From assembly GCF_017894385.1 (NCBI RefSeq), contig NZ_CP059560.1, positions 1,674,001-1,738,000 on the forward strand: a stretch of DNA of 64,000 nucleotides. The letters are read 5' to 3'. This DNA is from Aromatoleum petrolei. GTDB lineage: Bacteria > Pseudomonadota > Gammaproteobacteria > Burkholderiales > Rhodocyclaceae. Shown here piece after piece: positions 27,221-35,888 of the stretch. The stretch's first letter is position 1. The number at the start of each line of letters is the position of its first letter. Both the position numbers and the translations under genes were made by a program. The notes beneath the pieces were generated by a model. The model saw only the letters and a program-made list of their open reading frames with translations. It was not told where the DNA came from and ran no database searches.

Positions 27221-28765
27221 TCACGTCTGCAGCCACTTGAGCAGCACCGTCATCGCCCCCACTGCAACCGCGAAACTCGCAACACCTCCGCCGAACATCA
27301 TCAACCGGCGCCGTTCTGTCTTTTCCCTGGCTGGATCGGGCAAGAGCGAAATCACCCCCAGCACGGGAAGACCGGTTACTTCACGCAGACCACGGGGCTC
27401 GACGAACGCAGGCCGGAACTGCGCGATCAGAAAAGTGACGGCGATGCCTGCCGCCAGGGCCAGAATACCGGCGAGCGGCATCAGCAGAAGCCGGTTCGGC
27501 GCAGCCGGCGTACGCGGCACGGTGGGCGGATCGATCACGCGGAACTCGGTAATCCCTCCCTGGGCGCTCATCTCGACCGACATCGCGGCCGACTCGCGGC
27601 GCTGCACGAGCGACTCGTAGTTCTGCCGATGGACGTTATAGTCCCGGTTCAGCTGGGTCTGCTCCGCCTCGATCTTCGGCAACAGCTCCTGCTGCGAACG
27701 CAACTGCGCCAACCGCGAACTCAACTCCGCGAGACGGGCACGAAGTGACGCCACCTTCGCGTCCGCTTCGGAAAGCGCCATCTTCATTTGCTGGAAGACC
27801 GGATTGGCGCCGGGCGCCGCGCCCTGCCCGCCCCCGGCCTTGCGCATCGATTCGATTTCCTGCTGCTTTTCGGCTTCGAGTTGCGCGATGACGCGCTTCA
27901 CCCCCATCACGTCCGGATGCTCGTTGGTGTAACGGAGCATCATCTCGTCCAAATTCTTCCTCAGCACCGCGAGCCGCGCATCCACCTCCGGGACCGAAAC
28001 CATCGACGGATCCGGCGGATCCGTCCGCAGCATCGGGTCCTCCACCGCGAGTTGACGCTCGAGCGAACTGCGCGAGTTCTCCGCCTCCCGCAGCTCCAGT
28101 TGGGCGTCGTTCAAGCGATTCATCAACTCCGCGATCTGCGAAACGTAATCCTTTCCCCCATCGCCGAGCAGAGCCATGTTGCGCAAACGGAACTCCTTCA
28201 GGCGATTCTCGGCCTCGGTCAGCTTCACCTCATAATTTGCGATCTGCTCATCGATGAAGCGACGGGCCGAACTAGAGTCCTGCTGCTTTCCGACGAGCCC
28301 CGACTCGACAAAGAGGGACACCAGCGCCTGGACCACCCGGTGTGCGCGTTCGGGCACCTGATCGCGATAGGCCAGCGTAAAGAGGTTGTCCCTCCCCGTA
28401 CTCCTAATCTCCAGATCACTCATCAAGGACGTGATCAGCGACTCGCGGTCGGCTGGCGTACGTGTCGTGATATCGAGATCGGCCATCGAGATCAGCTTCT
28501 CGACATTCGGACGCGTGATCAACGTACGACTCAGGATTGCTACCTGCTGATCGACGTTCGGCTGCACGGCCAAACCGGACATCAGCGGCCGCAGGACCGA
28601 CTGCGTATCGACGAAGATACGGGCAGAAGACTCGAAGCGGTCGGGAATCGAATAGACGACGAATCCGGCGACGACGCCCACCACCCATGTCACGACCAGC
28701 CCCCACCAGCGGAAGCGCCACATTCCACGCAGGTAGCCGTACAACCGGGTCAGAAGCTCTTCCAT
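27221..28765 (-). CDS. XrtA-system chain-length determinant protein (Wzz family)
   Basis: The 514-residue inner-membrane protein has a first membrane segment near residues 22-40 (GLVVTWVVGVVAGFVVY), a long periplasmic region of coiled coils (about residues 160-400) and a second segment near residue 430 (RLLLMPLAGILALAAG). The Pro-rich PPTVPRTPAAPNRL before the second segment is the Wzz signature. It controls chain length and activates the tyrosine autokinase encoded 22 bases downstream. No kinase domain is fused to it, unlike Wzc. It belongs to the family typical of exosortase A loci. Confidence 0.95.
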   Translation of the reverse strand: MEELLTRLYGYLRGMWRFRWWGLVVTWVVGVVAGFVVYSIPDRFESSARIFVDTQSVLRPLMSGLAVQPNVDQQVAILSRTLITRPNVEKLISMADLDITTRTPADRESLITSLMSDLEIRSTGRDNLFTLAYRDQVPERAHRVVQALVSLFVESGLVGKQQDSSSARRFIDEQIANYEVKLTEAENRLKEFRLRNMALLGDGGKDYVSQIAELMNRLNDAQLELREAENSRSSLERQLAVEDPMLRTDPPDPSMVSVPEVDARLAVLRKNLDEMMLRYTNEHPDVMGVKRVIAQLEAEKQQEIESMRKAGGGQGAAPGANPVFQQMKMALSEADAKVASLRARLAELSSRLAQLRSQQELLPKIEAEQTQLNRDYNVHRQNYESLVQRRESAAMSVEMSAQGGITEFRVIDPPTVPRTPAAPNRLLLMPLAGILALAAGIAVTFLIAQFRPAFVEPRGLREVTGLPVLGVISLLPDPAREKTERRRLMMFGGGVASFAVAVGAMTVLLKWLQT

Positions 28766-28826
28766 GGATCTACCTGTAAGTTCCCGCGACCGGAGTCACG
28801 CGGTTACCTGGGAAGTCGGCAACGGA

Positions 28827-29459
28827 TCAGAACCAGCTTTGCGGGATGATCAGGACGTCTCCCGGACGCATCTCCACATTGGCCGACACGTCACCCCGCT
28901 TCACCAGGTCCTTCAGGCGCACGCTGTACTGCTTGTTCCCCTCCGCCGTGCGCAGGATCGTCGCCGCGTTGCCGTCCGCAAACTCGGTGATGCCACCGAC
29001 CTTGATCATCACGTCGAGCAGGGTCATCTTCTGCTGATAGGGCAGCGTCTGCGGGTTGGCAGCCTCGCCCACGATGCGGATCTGTTCGCTGTACGGCCCG
29101 ACGAAGGACGTCACGATCACGGTGACCACCGGCTCGCGGATGAACTTCGACAGGGCCTTCTCGATATCGCGCGCCAAGGTCGATGCATCCTTGCCCAGCG
29201 CGGGCAGATCCTCGACCAGCGGAGTCGTGATTTTCCCGTCGGGCCGCACCGGAACGGACATCGAAAGCTCGGCGTTCCGCCACACCACGATATTCACCGA
29301 GTCGCCCGGCCCGATCACGTAGTTGTATTCGGCTTCCGCCGCGCCGGCCGGAGCGGGCGGATGGGCGGATGTTGCACAACCGGCCAGCACCCCGACGACC
29401 AGCGACAGCGCGCACAGGTTGCCGATCCGGGCCCCCAACTTCGATGCACCGAAATTCAT
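28827..29459 (-). CDS. XrtA-system polysaccharide export lipoprotein (Wza-like)
   Basis: The 210-residue protein has a lipoprotein signal with lipobox LAGC, then the polysaccharide-export domain (YNYVIGPGDSVNIVVWRN, DGKITTPLVEDLPALG) and a SLBB-like segment (IRIVGEAANPQTLPYQQKMT). The short size fits the exosortase A type of outer-membrane export protein. It probably forms the exit channel for the polymer. The start is set by a GGGAGG site; an upstream in-frame ATG is less likely. It is the first gene of the large minus-strand group. Confidence 0.94.
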   Translation of the reverse strand: MNFGASKLGARIGNLCALSLVVGVLAGCATSAHPPAPAGAAEAEYNYVIGPGDSVNIVVWRNAELSMSVPVRPDGKITTPLVEDLPALGKDASTLARDIEKALSKFIREPVVTVIVTSFVGPYSEQIRIVGEAANPQTLPYQQKMTLLDVMIKVGGITEFADGNAATILRTAEGNKQYSVRLKDLVKRGDVSANVEMRPGDVLIIPQSWF

Positions 29460-29659
29460 GTCTGAATACCTCCCACGTTCATCGGCGTCGAACAAGCATA
29501 GCGAGCCTTTGCACATGCTAGGTGACTTCGGGCACGTCCCAACAGGAACAATTACACAACCGCTTACAGCACTTAAACAGTCTCGCCGTTAAAGTTTTCA
29601 CACCCGGGAACGGATAGTTTCCCCACGAGTATTGACTTATCAGGACCAGCACGGAAACG
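29460..29659. promoter_or_regulatory. Divergent intergenic region at the head of the exopolysaccharide locus
   Basis: This 200-base region must hold the promoters for the export operon (minus) and the acyltransferase gene (plus). I searched it for a sigma-54 site, because PrsK/PrsR-type regulation with RpoN occurs in some XrtA systems, and found none with correct spacing. A TGTAAT hexamer on the minus strand could be a -10 element, but its -35 is poor. Confidence 0.4.
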
Positions 29660-30424
29660 ATGAACAGTGCCGCCAGCATTCATGAAGCGCGCCAGCAGAG
29701 CGTGCGCAGCCCGAGCGGGGCAACGCACACTCGCCGCGCCTTCCGTGGAGAAATTCTCCACCACGATTTCGCCTTGCGGCGCAACGGCTACCATCTGAGA
29801 ATCGTTCCACCGCACGGCCCGCTCCGCGCAGACGTCGACCGCCTGATTCACCGGATGTACTCGTGGCGCGGACTGACGCCTTACCAAGGACACGACTCCG
29901 CGGGACAACCGATCCAGACCACGCTGGTGGCGTGCAAGGGCGATCGACCGTTCGGAACCCTGACGGTGGGCATGGACCTCGGCAAGGGCCTCCTAGCGGA
30001 CACGTTGTATCGCACGGAGATCGACTCGACGCGAAGCCGAGGCGGACAGGTGTGCGAAGTGACGCGACTCGCCATGGACCCCGAGCACAGCACACCCGAG
30101 ACGATGGCGGCGATCTTCCACCTCGGCTTCATCATTGCCCGCCTCGTGCACGGCATGACCGACAGCTACATCGAGGTTCACCCGCGACACACCTCCTACT
30201 ACCGCCGCACGCTGGGCTACCGTGTTGCGGGCCCGCATCTCACCTGCCCCCGCGTCGGCGCCCCCGCCGTCCTCATGCACTTGCCGCTTTCACACGCCGA
30301 GCAGCAAGCCCTGCGCTACGGCGGCAGTGCTCGAACGCACAGCCGGAACCTGTATCAGCTATTCCTGTCGCCGTCGGAACAGCGCACCGTCCTCGATTCG
30401 CTGCACCGCCCATACGCGGGCTGA
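29660..30424 (+). CDS. FeeM-like N-acyl amino acid synthase / exosortase-system acyltransferase (GNAT fold)
   Basis: The 254-residue protein has the GNAT-like core typical of the FeeM N-acyl amino acid synthase and PEP-CTERM/exosortase-associated acyltransferase families: LIHRMYSWRGLTPYQ, TLTVGMDLGKGLLADTLY and the EVTRLAMDPEH motif. FeeM joins a long-chain fatty acid from an acyl carrier protein to an aromatic amino acid. Here an acyl-ACP dependent acylation is likely but the acceptor is unknown. It is divergent from the export operon and convergent with the porin gene. Confidence 0.78.
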   Translation: MNSAASIHEARQQSVRSPSGATHTRRAFRGEILHHDFALRRNGYHLRIVPPHGPLRADVDRLIHRMYSWRGLTPYQGHDSAGQPIQTTLVACKGDRPFGTLTVGMDLGKGLLADTLYRTEIDSTRSRGGQVCEVTRLAMDPEHSTPETMAAIFHLGFIIARLVHGMTDSYIEVHPRHTSYYRRTLGYRVAGPHLTCPRVGAPAVLMHLPLSHAEQQALRYGGSARTHSRNLYQLFLSPSEQRTVLDSLHRPYAG

Positions 30425-30472
30425 GGGCCTGAACCGACCCGCCGACTCCTTCCGCGGATCAGCCTGAAACAA

Positions 30473-30496
30473 AAACGGGCGCCGAGGCGCCCGTTT
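30473..30496. terminator. Bidirectional hairpin terminator between acyltransferase and porin 1
   Basis: A perfect 11-base-pair inverted repeat AAACGGGCGCC / GGCGCCCGTTT lies between the convergent genes. On the minus strand it is followed by TTTTTGTTT, so it terminates the porin well. On the plus strand only a short T run follows. Confidence 0.88.
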
Positions 30497-30517
30497 CATC
30501 ATGCCGGAAAGCAACGA

Positions 30518-31630
30518 TCAGAAGTTGTGTCGCAGGCCGACACCGAAGGAGGTGTTGTCCAGCCCCAGGCCCGAGCCCAGGAAGCTGTACGCACCGCCGC
30601 CGTCATAGGCACCACCGTTGCCGATCGACTCCTTCTGCTTGTCGTTGTCGATCTTGGTCCATTGTGCATAGACCTTGGTACGCTTCGACAGGTTGTAGTT
30701 GTAAGCCAGTGTCAGCTGCCGGGCACCGGTGTCGTCCGTGCTGCTCCAATCCTGCGCGACGCCGTAGTTCACGTGGAACTCGCTGGCCCCCACCGGCATC
30801 ATCACCGCGACACGATAATGATTGCGGTCGTGATCGCCGGTCAGGCCCGTGATCGCCTGCAGCCCGCCATTGTCGGACTTGTTGTGCTCGGCGAGCAGGC
30901 CGACGACCACCGTCTTGAAGTCATACACGCCGGCCAACACCAACGCGCTGTCCTTGCTCTTGCCGTCGTCGAAATTGTAAAAACGGTTCGTCTGGGCGTA
31001 GCCGAAGCCGACGTGCAGCGGGCCGTTGTCGTAGCTCAGCGTGGCCGAGTAGTGCGAGGGATTATCGTTGCGGGCATTTGCATCGTTCCCGCCAATGTCA
31101 GCGACCTGCTCGTTGAGCGCCGCATACTGGGCTTCGAAGGTGAAGCCGCCGCCGAAGGTCGGGCTGGCGTAGGTAACCGAATTGCGAACGAAGAACTTCT
31201 CCGGGTCATACGCCGGCACCCACAGGAATGCGTCCGACGAGAAGCCGGTGTCGTGGTTGTGCATCCCGAGGTAGTCGTGCGTCGCGTAGTACAGCGGGCT
31301 GGTGATGAAGCCGAGCTTGACCGTGCCCAAATTACCCTTCAGGCCGACGAAGCTGTCGCGACTGGCGAAGTCGCCCGCACCGGTATCGGAGGCGAAGCCG
31401 GTCTCGATCTGGAACAGGGCCGACAGGCCGTTACCCAGGTCTTCGGTACCACGAAAACCGAAACGCGAGGCATTGTTGACGACTTGCGTGGCACTATCCT
31501 CGCCCTGGACCTTGGTCTGCTCCACCGAGGTATTCACGCGACCGTAGATGGTCACATTGGACTGCGCCTGGGCAGCGCCGGCAACTCCGATGGCGGCCAG
31601 CGCGATGGCCAGCGTCTTGACGTTCTGCAT
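30518..31630 (-). CDS. General porin 1 (Gram-negative porin, 16-strand type)
   Basis: The 370-residue protein has a classical signal peptide (cleavage after AGAAQA) followed by SNVTIYGRVNTSVEQ, the usual first strand of betaproteobacterial trimeric porins. Later signatures are GNGLSALFQIETGF, SFVGLKGNLGTVKLG and the terminal SFGVGLRHNF with C-terminal Phe required for barrel assembly. It forms a diffusion channel in the outer membrane. It is a paralogue of the next gene, separated by 374 bases. The two genes have separate terminators and are probably transcribed independently. Confidence 0.95.
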   Translation of the reverse strand: MQNVKTLAIALAAIGVAGAAQAQSNVTIYGRVNTSVEQTKVQGEDSATQVVNNASRFGFRGTEDLGNGLSALFQIETGFASDTGAGDFASRDSFVGLKGNLGTVKLGFITSPLYYATHDYLGMHNHDTGFSSDAFLWVPAYDPEKFFVRNSVTYASPTFGGGFTFEAQYAALNEQVADIGGNDANARNDNPSHYSATLSYDNGPLHVGFGYAQTNRFYNFDDGKSKDSALVLAGVYDFKTVVVGLLAEHNKSDNGGLQAITGLTGDHDRNHYRVAVMMPVGASEFHVNYGVAQDWSSTDDTGARQLTLAYNYNLSKRTKVYAQWTKIDNDKQKESIGNGGAYDGGGAYSFLGSGLGLDNTSFGVGLRHNF

Positions 31631-31787
31631 TGATTCGACTCCCCACTTGTAATGGATTAATTGTCGGCTTTCTGCAGCCCTCCCACGCGCATCCCGTATG
31701 GGGATGCGAGGTCGCTACAGAAGCGCCCGGCGATTATAGGTGGACCGACAAGGGCGGGAAGAAGAAGCTCATGGAATCGTCGCGGCA

Positions 31788-31807
31788 CTGTCGCATGCGT
31801 GCAACAC
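31788..31807. promoter_or_regulatory. Candidate operator upstream of porin 1
   Basis: The 20-base site CTGTCGCATGCGTGCAACAC is an imperfect dyad with 16 identities to the site upstream of porin 2. It lies 157 bases before the start codon, similar to the 144 bases for porin 2. The regulator is unknown. Confidence 0.5.
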
Positions 31808-31905
31808 GGCCCGGGAGGCGTGGCGGAAGGCTCGACGGGCCGCGCTTTAGCCGCGCCACTTGCGCCCCAGTCCAACGGAACCCGAGGCAATGTGATTTCC
31901 TGCCG

Positions 31906-31951
31906 CCAGAAACGACAAAGCCTCCATTTCTGGAGGCTTTGTCGTTTCTGG
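31906..31951. terminator. Perfect 21-base-pair hairpin downstream of porin 2
   Basis: The arms CCAGAAACGACAAAGCCTCC(A) and its exact complement are separated by the four bases TTTC. The hairpin lies 53 bases after the porin 2 stop and acts as a terminator. Its outer part includes A/T tracts on both sides, so it could work in either direction. Confidence 0.88.
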
Positions 31952-32004
31952 CCTGCAGTGCGCCAAGGCGCCCCGCAGGCTCTTCGAACCGTCCCGAGAG
32001 ACGA

Positions 32005-33069
32005 TTAGAAGGTGTGACGCATACCGACCACGGCCATGCCGGCGTTCTCGCCAGCAGCCGGAACCAGCGTGCCATTGAGCGCGCCGATAGCGACGTTGTC
32101 GTCGTTCTGCGTCTTGTTGTACGCAGCATACGCGGTCGTGCGCTTCGACAGGGCGTGCGTGTAGGCGATCGCCCAGTTCTTCGCGTCGGCGTCGTTCAGA
32201 TCGCGGTCCTGCAGCTTGCCGTAGGCAACATGCACCTTGCCGGCGGCGGTCACAGGAACGATCACGCCGAGTTGCCACACGCGCAGGTCACGATCCGACT
32301 CGCCAGCGAGGATGCCAGCGGCGTTGGTGAAGTCACGAGCGTTCTGCCACGAACCGGCCACGGTCAGCACGCCGAAGTTGTACTCGGCACCGACGTACAG
32401 TTCCTTACGTGCGTCGTTGTTCGCGCCCGTTTCCTTCACGAAGTGATAGGTCACGCCGGCCTTGAACGGGCCGTTCGCGTAGTCGAGGCTCGCACCCCAA
32501 CGGTCGTCGTTGTTCTGGTTCTCGCCCAGAGCGACTTCGGTCTCGGTTTGAGCCGAGTAGATCGCACGCGCGGTCAGGCCACCGAAGGTGCCGGTGTAGG
32601 CGATCGAGTTGTCCCAACGAGCGGCGCTGTTCGGGGTGATCGACAGGCCAGCACCGCTGGTCAGGGTCGACTGCGGCGAGATCAGGTCGGAGAGCGCGGC
32701 GTCGTAGTTGGCGAAGTAGCCCGGCGCGTACTGACGGCCGAGGCTGACGGTGCCGAACGAGCCCTGCAGGCCGACGAAAGCTTGACGCGAGAAGGCCAGG
32801 CCGTTGATGTGCTCGGTGCCGTTGTCGATGCTGAAGCCCTGCTCCAGGGTGAAGACAGCCTTCAGGCCGTTGCCCAGGTCTTCCGTGCCGCGGAAGCCGA
32901 TACGGTTACCCGACAGAACGCCGCCGACCACGCCGCGGAAATCGTTGTCATCCGAGTGGCCAGCGCCGATGGCAGCGTCGGCGACACCGTAGATGGTGAC
33001 GTTGGTCTGCGCGAAAACCGGAGCGGACGCCAGGCCGGCGATAGCCAGAGCGATCAGTTTCTTTTGCAT
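32005..33069 (-). CDS. General porin 2 (Gram-negative porin, 16-strand type)
   Basis: The 354-residue protein has a signal peptide (MQKKLIALAIAGLASAPVFA) and mature start QTNVTIYGVADAAIGAG. The central signatures are GNGLKAVFTLEQGF and AFVGLQGSFGTVSLGRQY, and the last residues are VVGMRHTF with the C-terminal Phe of outer-membrane barrels. It is an outer-membrane diffusion channel and paralogue of porin 1, but the two differ in loops, so they may favour different solutes. An AGGAG site precedes the start. Confidence 0.95.
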   Translation of the reverse strand: MQKKLIALAIAGLASAPVFAQTNVTIYGVADAAIGAGHSDDNDFRGVVGGVLSGNRIGFRGTEDLGNGLKAVFTLEQGFSIDNGTEHINGLAFSRQAFVGLQGSFGTVSLGRQYAPGYFANYDAALSDLISPQSTLTSGAGLSITPNSAARWDNSIAYTGTFGGLTARAIYSAQTETEVALGENQNNDDRWGASLDYANGPFKAGVTYHFVKETGANNDARKELYVGAEYNFGVLTVAGSWQNARDFTNAAGILAGESDRDLRVWQLGVIVPVTAAGKVHVAYGKLQDRDLNDADAKNWAIAYTHALSKRTTAYAAYNKTQNDDNVAIGALNGTLVPAAGENAGMAVVGMRHTF

Positions 33070-33403
33070 GTATTTCTCCTCTAATTGAAGCTGAAGCCGC
33101 GGTCGTGACCCCGGCCCGACTTACCTCTCAAGCGAGAAGTTGCCACGATTGTGCGCAACGGGCCGGCAGCGGTGCAAGATGCGTTCGCTCGGAACACGGC
33201 AAATAGATAAAAGTTGTTGCATGGGTGCAACAAGAGGGGAATCGCGCAGCCGCCTGTACTTGTCGGTACGTGAACACGGGCCGGCGAGAGAGCCCGCCCC
33301 GAGCCGGTTTAGGCGGGAAGGCAATCCGGTGCGGATAGGGCAAGGCAGCTTTTTCAGGTGAACGGCATAGTACGCGCAACATTTGGGGAACTCTTTCGCA
33401 CCC
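33070..33403. other. Divergent intergenic region between porin 2 and rpoH
   Basis: No gene is supported in this stretch. It contains the long leader and promoter region of porin 2 with a perfect dyad at 33214-33233, and ends at the CIRCE element of rpoH. No transfer RNA or small RNA was recognised. Confidence 0.6.
33214..33233. promoter_or_regulatory. Candidate operator upstream of porin 2
   Basis: A perfect dyad TTGTTGCA-N4-TGCAACAA lies 144 bases before the porin 2 start. The related site before porin 1 suggests that one regulator controls both genes. Confidence 0.58.
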
Positions 33404-33430
33404 TTAGCACTCGGAGGCATTGAGTGCTAA
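33404..33430. promoter_or_regulatory. CIRCE element (HrcA operator) upstream of rpoH
   Basis: The halves TTAGCACTC and GAGTGCTAA are separated by exactly nine bases, which is the full consensus of the HrcA-binding CIRCE element. It overlaps a plausible rpoH core promoter: -35 TTAGCA (33404-33409) and -10 TAATAT (33428-33433) with an 18-base spacer. Binding of HrcA here should block rpoH transcription. Confidence 0.93.
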
Positions 33431-33457
33431 TATCACGCGAATGGAGGATTCCCGTAC

Positions 33458-34306
<849 letters not shown>

Positions 34307-34333
34307 GCCTGAGCGACTCTCAAGCGACGTGCG

Positions 34334-34356
34334 AACGGCAGCCACTGGCTGCCGTT
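34334..34356. terminator. Terminator between rpoH and the SCO gene
   Basis: A 10-base-pair hairpin AACGGCAGCC / GGCTGCCGTT with a three-base loop is followed on the plus strand by TTCATTT. It lies between convergent genes, directly after the stop of the SCO gene, and can serve both. Confidence 0.87.
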
Positions 34357-34357
34357 T

Positions 34358-34951
34358 TCATTTCCCGGCCAGCAGCGTGCGCACATCCGCCGCGATGTTG
34401 TCGGCGGTCTCGCCGTGCTTCACGTAGAGACGGACGCGGCCGGTCGGATCGAAGACATAGGTTCCCGTGGAGTGGTCGACGGTGTAGTTGGCGCCCGAAG
34501 TATCACCGCTCTTCTGGTAGAACACCTTGAACTCCTTGGCGACCGCTGCGGTTTGTGCGGGATCGCCGCGCAAGGCGATGAAGCGCGGATCGAACACCGG
34601 GATGTACTGAGCGAGGAGTTGCTGCGTGTCGCGTTCAGGATCGACGGTGACGAACAGGACCTGCACGCGCTCGGCGTCCGGGCCGAGCTGGCGCATGACC
34701 TCGGCCATGGTGGAGAGATTCGTCGGGCACACGTCCGGGCATTGGGTATAGCCGAAGAATAGGGTGACGACCTTGCCGCGGAAATCGGCCAGCGTGCGCG
34801 GAGCCCCGGTGTGGTCGGAGAGCGCGAGGCCCTTGCCGTAGTCGGCACCGGTGATATCGGTGGCGCGGAAGGCAATGGTGGCTGACGGGTTGGAACAGGC
34901 GGCGAGCGTTGCGACAGCGAGTGTTGCGGCGACAATCAGAGTGCGGAGCAT
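34358..34951 (-). CDS. SCO1/SenC-family copper chaperone lipoprotein
   Basis: The 197-residue thioredoxin-fold protein delivers copper to the CuA site of cytochrome c oxidase. The copper ligands are Cys71 and Cys75 (TQCPDVCPT) and His160 (YTVDHSTGTYVF). The N-terminus is a lipoprotein signal with lipobox LAAC (Cys19). It is the last gene of the cytochrome oxidase group, 28 bases after ctaB. The start is set by the signal sequence and an AGGA element; longer in-frame starts would run into ctaB. Confidence 0.95.
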   Translation of the reverse strand: MLRTLIVAATLAVATLAACSNPSATIAFRATDITGADYGKGLALSDHTGAPRTLADFRGKVVTLFFGYTQCPDVCPTNLSTMAEVMRQLGPDAERVQVLFVTVDPERDTQQLLAQYIPVFDPRFIALRGDPAQTAAVAKEFKVFYQKSGDTSGANYTVDHSTGTYVFDPTGRVRLYVKHGETADNIAADVRTLLAGK

Positions 34952-34979
34952 CTTTCCTGGGACCGGGACATGGCGAAGG

Positions 34980-35888
34980 TCAGTAACGCAGGTAATGATC
35001 CGCCAGCAAAGCCGCGAAGAGCAAGAAAAGATAGAGAATGGAGAAGCGGAAGGTGCGTCGCGCGCGGGTGTCGCTGTAGTCCGCGTACAGGCGCCATGCG
35101 CGGCCGAGGAAGCAGCCGCCGAGCAGGACCGCTGCAACGAGGTAGGCGACGCCGCTCATGCGGGTTGCGAACGGCAGCAGCGTGACGCCGAAGAGGATGC
35201 ATGTATACAGCAGCACCGACAGGCGCGTGAACTCGGAACCATGGGTGACCGGCAGCATGGGTAGTCCTGCGCGCGCGTAGTCGGCGCTGCGGTAGAGCGC
35301 GAGGGACCAGAAGTGCGGCGGGGTCCACGCGAAGATGATGAGGAAGAGGAGCAGCGCGTCGGCGCTGACCTCGCCGGTGACGGCGGCCCAGCCGAGCACC
35401 GGGGGCATGGCGCCGGAGGCGCCGCCGATGACGATGTTCTGCGGCGTGTGCGGCTTGAGGAAGATGGTGTAGACGACCGCGTAGCCGACAAAGGTGGCGA
35501 GCGTGAGCCACATGGTCAGCGGATTGACGAGCTGGTGCAGGATCAGGAGGCCGCTGCCGCCCAGGACGGCGGCGAAGGCGAGGGTTTCGCGCGGGGTGAG
35601 TTCGCCGCGCGGCAGGGGGCGCCCGCGGGTGCGGCTCATGCGCGCGTCGATGTGGGCTTCGATGAGGCAGTTCATCGCGGCCGCAGCGCCGGCGACGCAG
35701 GCGATGCCGACGGTGGCGGCGAGCACGATCGCGGGCGCGGGCAGGCCGTCCGGAACGGCGAGAAACATGCCGATGATCGCACAGAACACGATCAGGGAAT
35801 TCACGCGCGGTTTCGTCAGCACGTAGAAGGCGTGCACACGCGCTGATGCGGCATGCACCTCAGGCGTAAGAGTTTTCGCGGCCCGCAT
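34980..35888 (-). CDS. ctaB: Protoheme IX farnesyltransferase (heme O synthase)
   Basis: The 302-residue UbiA-fold membrane enzyme adds a farnesyl group to heme B to give heme O, the precursor of heme A. Key polyprenyl-diphosphate motifs are [21 protein letters not shown], cut here to [14 protein letters not shown], and the second Asp-rich loop [14 protein letters not shown]. The start [10 protein letters not shown] follows a GGAGGG site inside the 3' end of ctaA, which it overlaps by 29 bases. Confidence 0.96.
   Translation of the reverse strand: MRAAKTLTPEVHAASARVHAFYVLTKPRVNSLIVFCAIIGMFLAVPDGLPAPAIVLAATVGIACVAGAAAAMNCLIEAHIDARMSRTRGRPLPRGELTPRETLAFAAVLGGSGLLILHQLVNPLTMWLTLATFVGYAVVYTIFLKPHTPQNIVIGGASGAMPPVLGWAAVTGEVSADALLLFLIIFAWTPPHFWSLALYRSADYARAGLPMLPVTHGSEFTRLSVLLYTCILFGVTLLPFATRMSGVAYLVAAVLLGGCFLGRAWRLYADYSDTRARRTFRFSILYLFLLFAALLADHYLRY

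Larger units (their letters stand above)
31631..32004. other. Intergenic region between the two porin genes
   Basis: No gene is supported here. It holds, from left to right, an eight-base-pair hairpin (CGCATCCC / GGGATGCG, 31688-31708) in the probable leader of porin 1, a dyad shared with the porin 2 upstream region (31788-31807), and the strong terminator of porin 2 (31906-31951). Confidence 0.7.

Noticed and set aside
29460..29659. Possible sigma-54 promoter before the export operon
   Set aside because: No TGGCAC-N5-TTGC pair with correct spacing was found on either strand, although XrtA systems can be RpoN-controlled.
31847..32278. Short minus-strand frame across the porin 2 end and its terminator
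   Set aside because: It covers the terminator hairpin and the out-of-frame porin end, with no ribosome site or motif.
33121..33420. Minus-strand frames of 84-99 codons between porin 2 and rpoH
   Set aside because: They overlap the CIRCE element and promoter region and have Cys/Arg/Pro-rich products without motifs; the similarity to a frame before porin 1 is due to the shared dyad.
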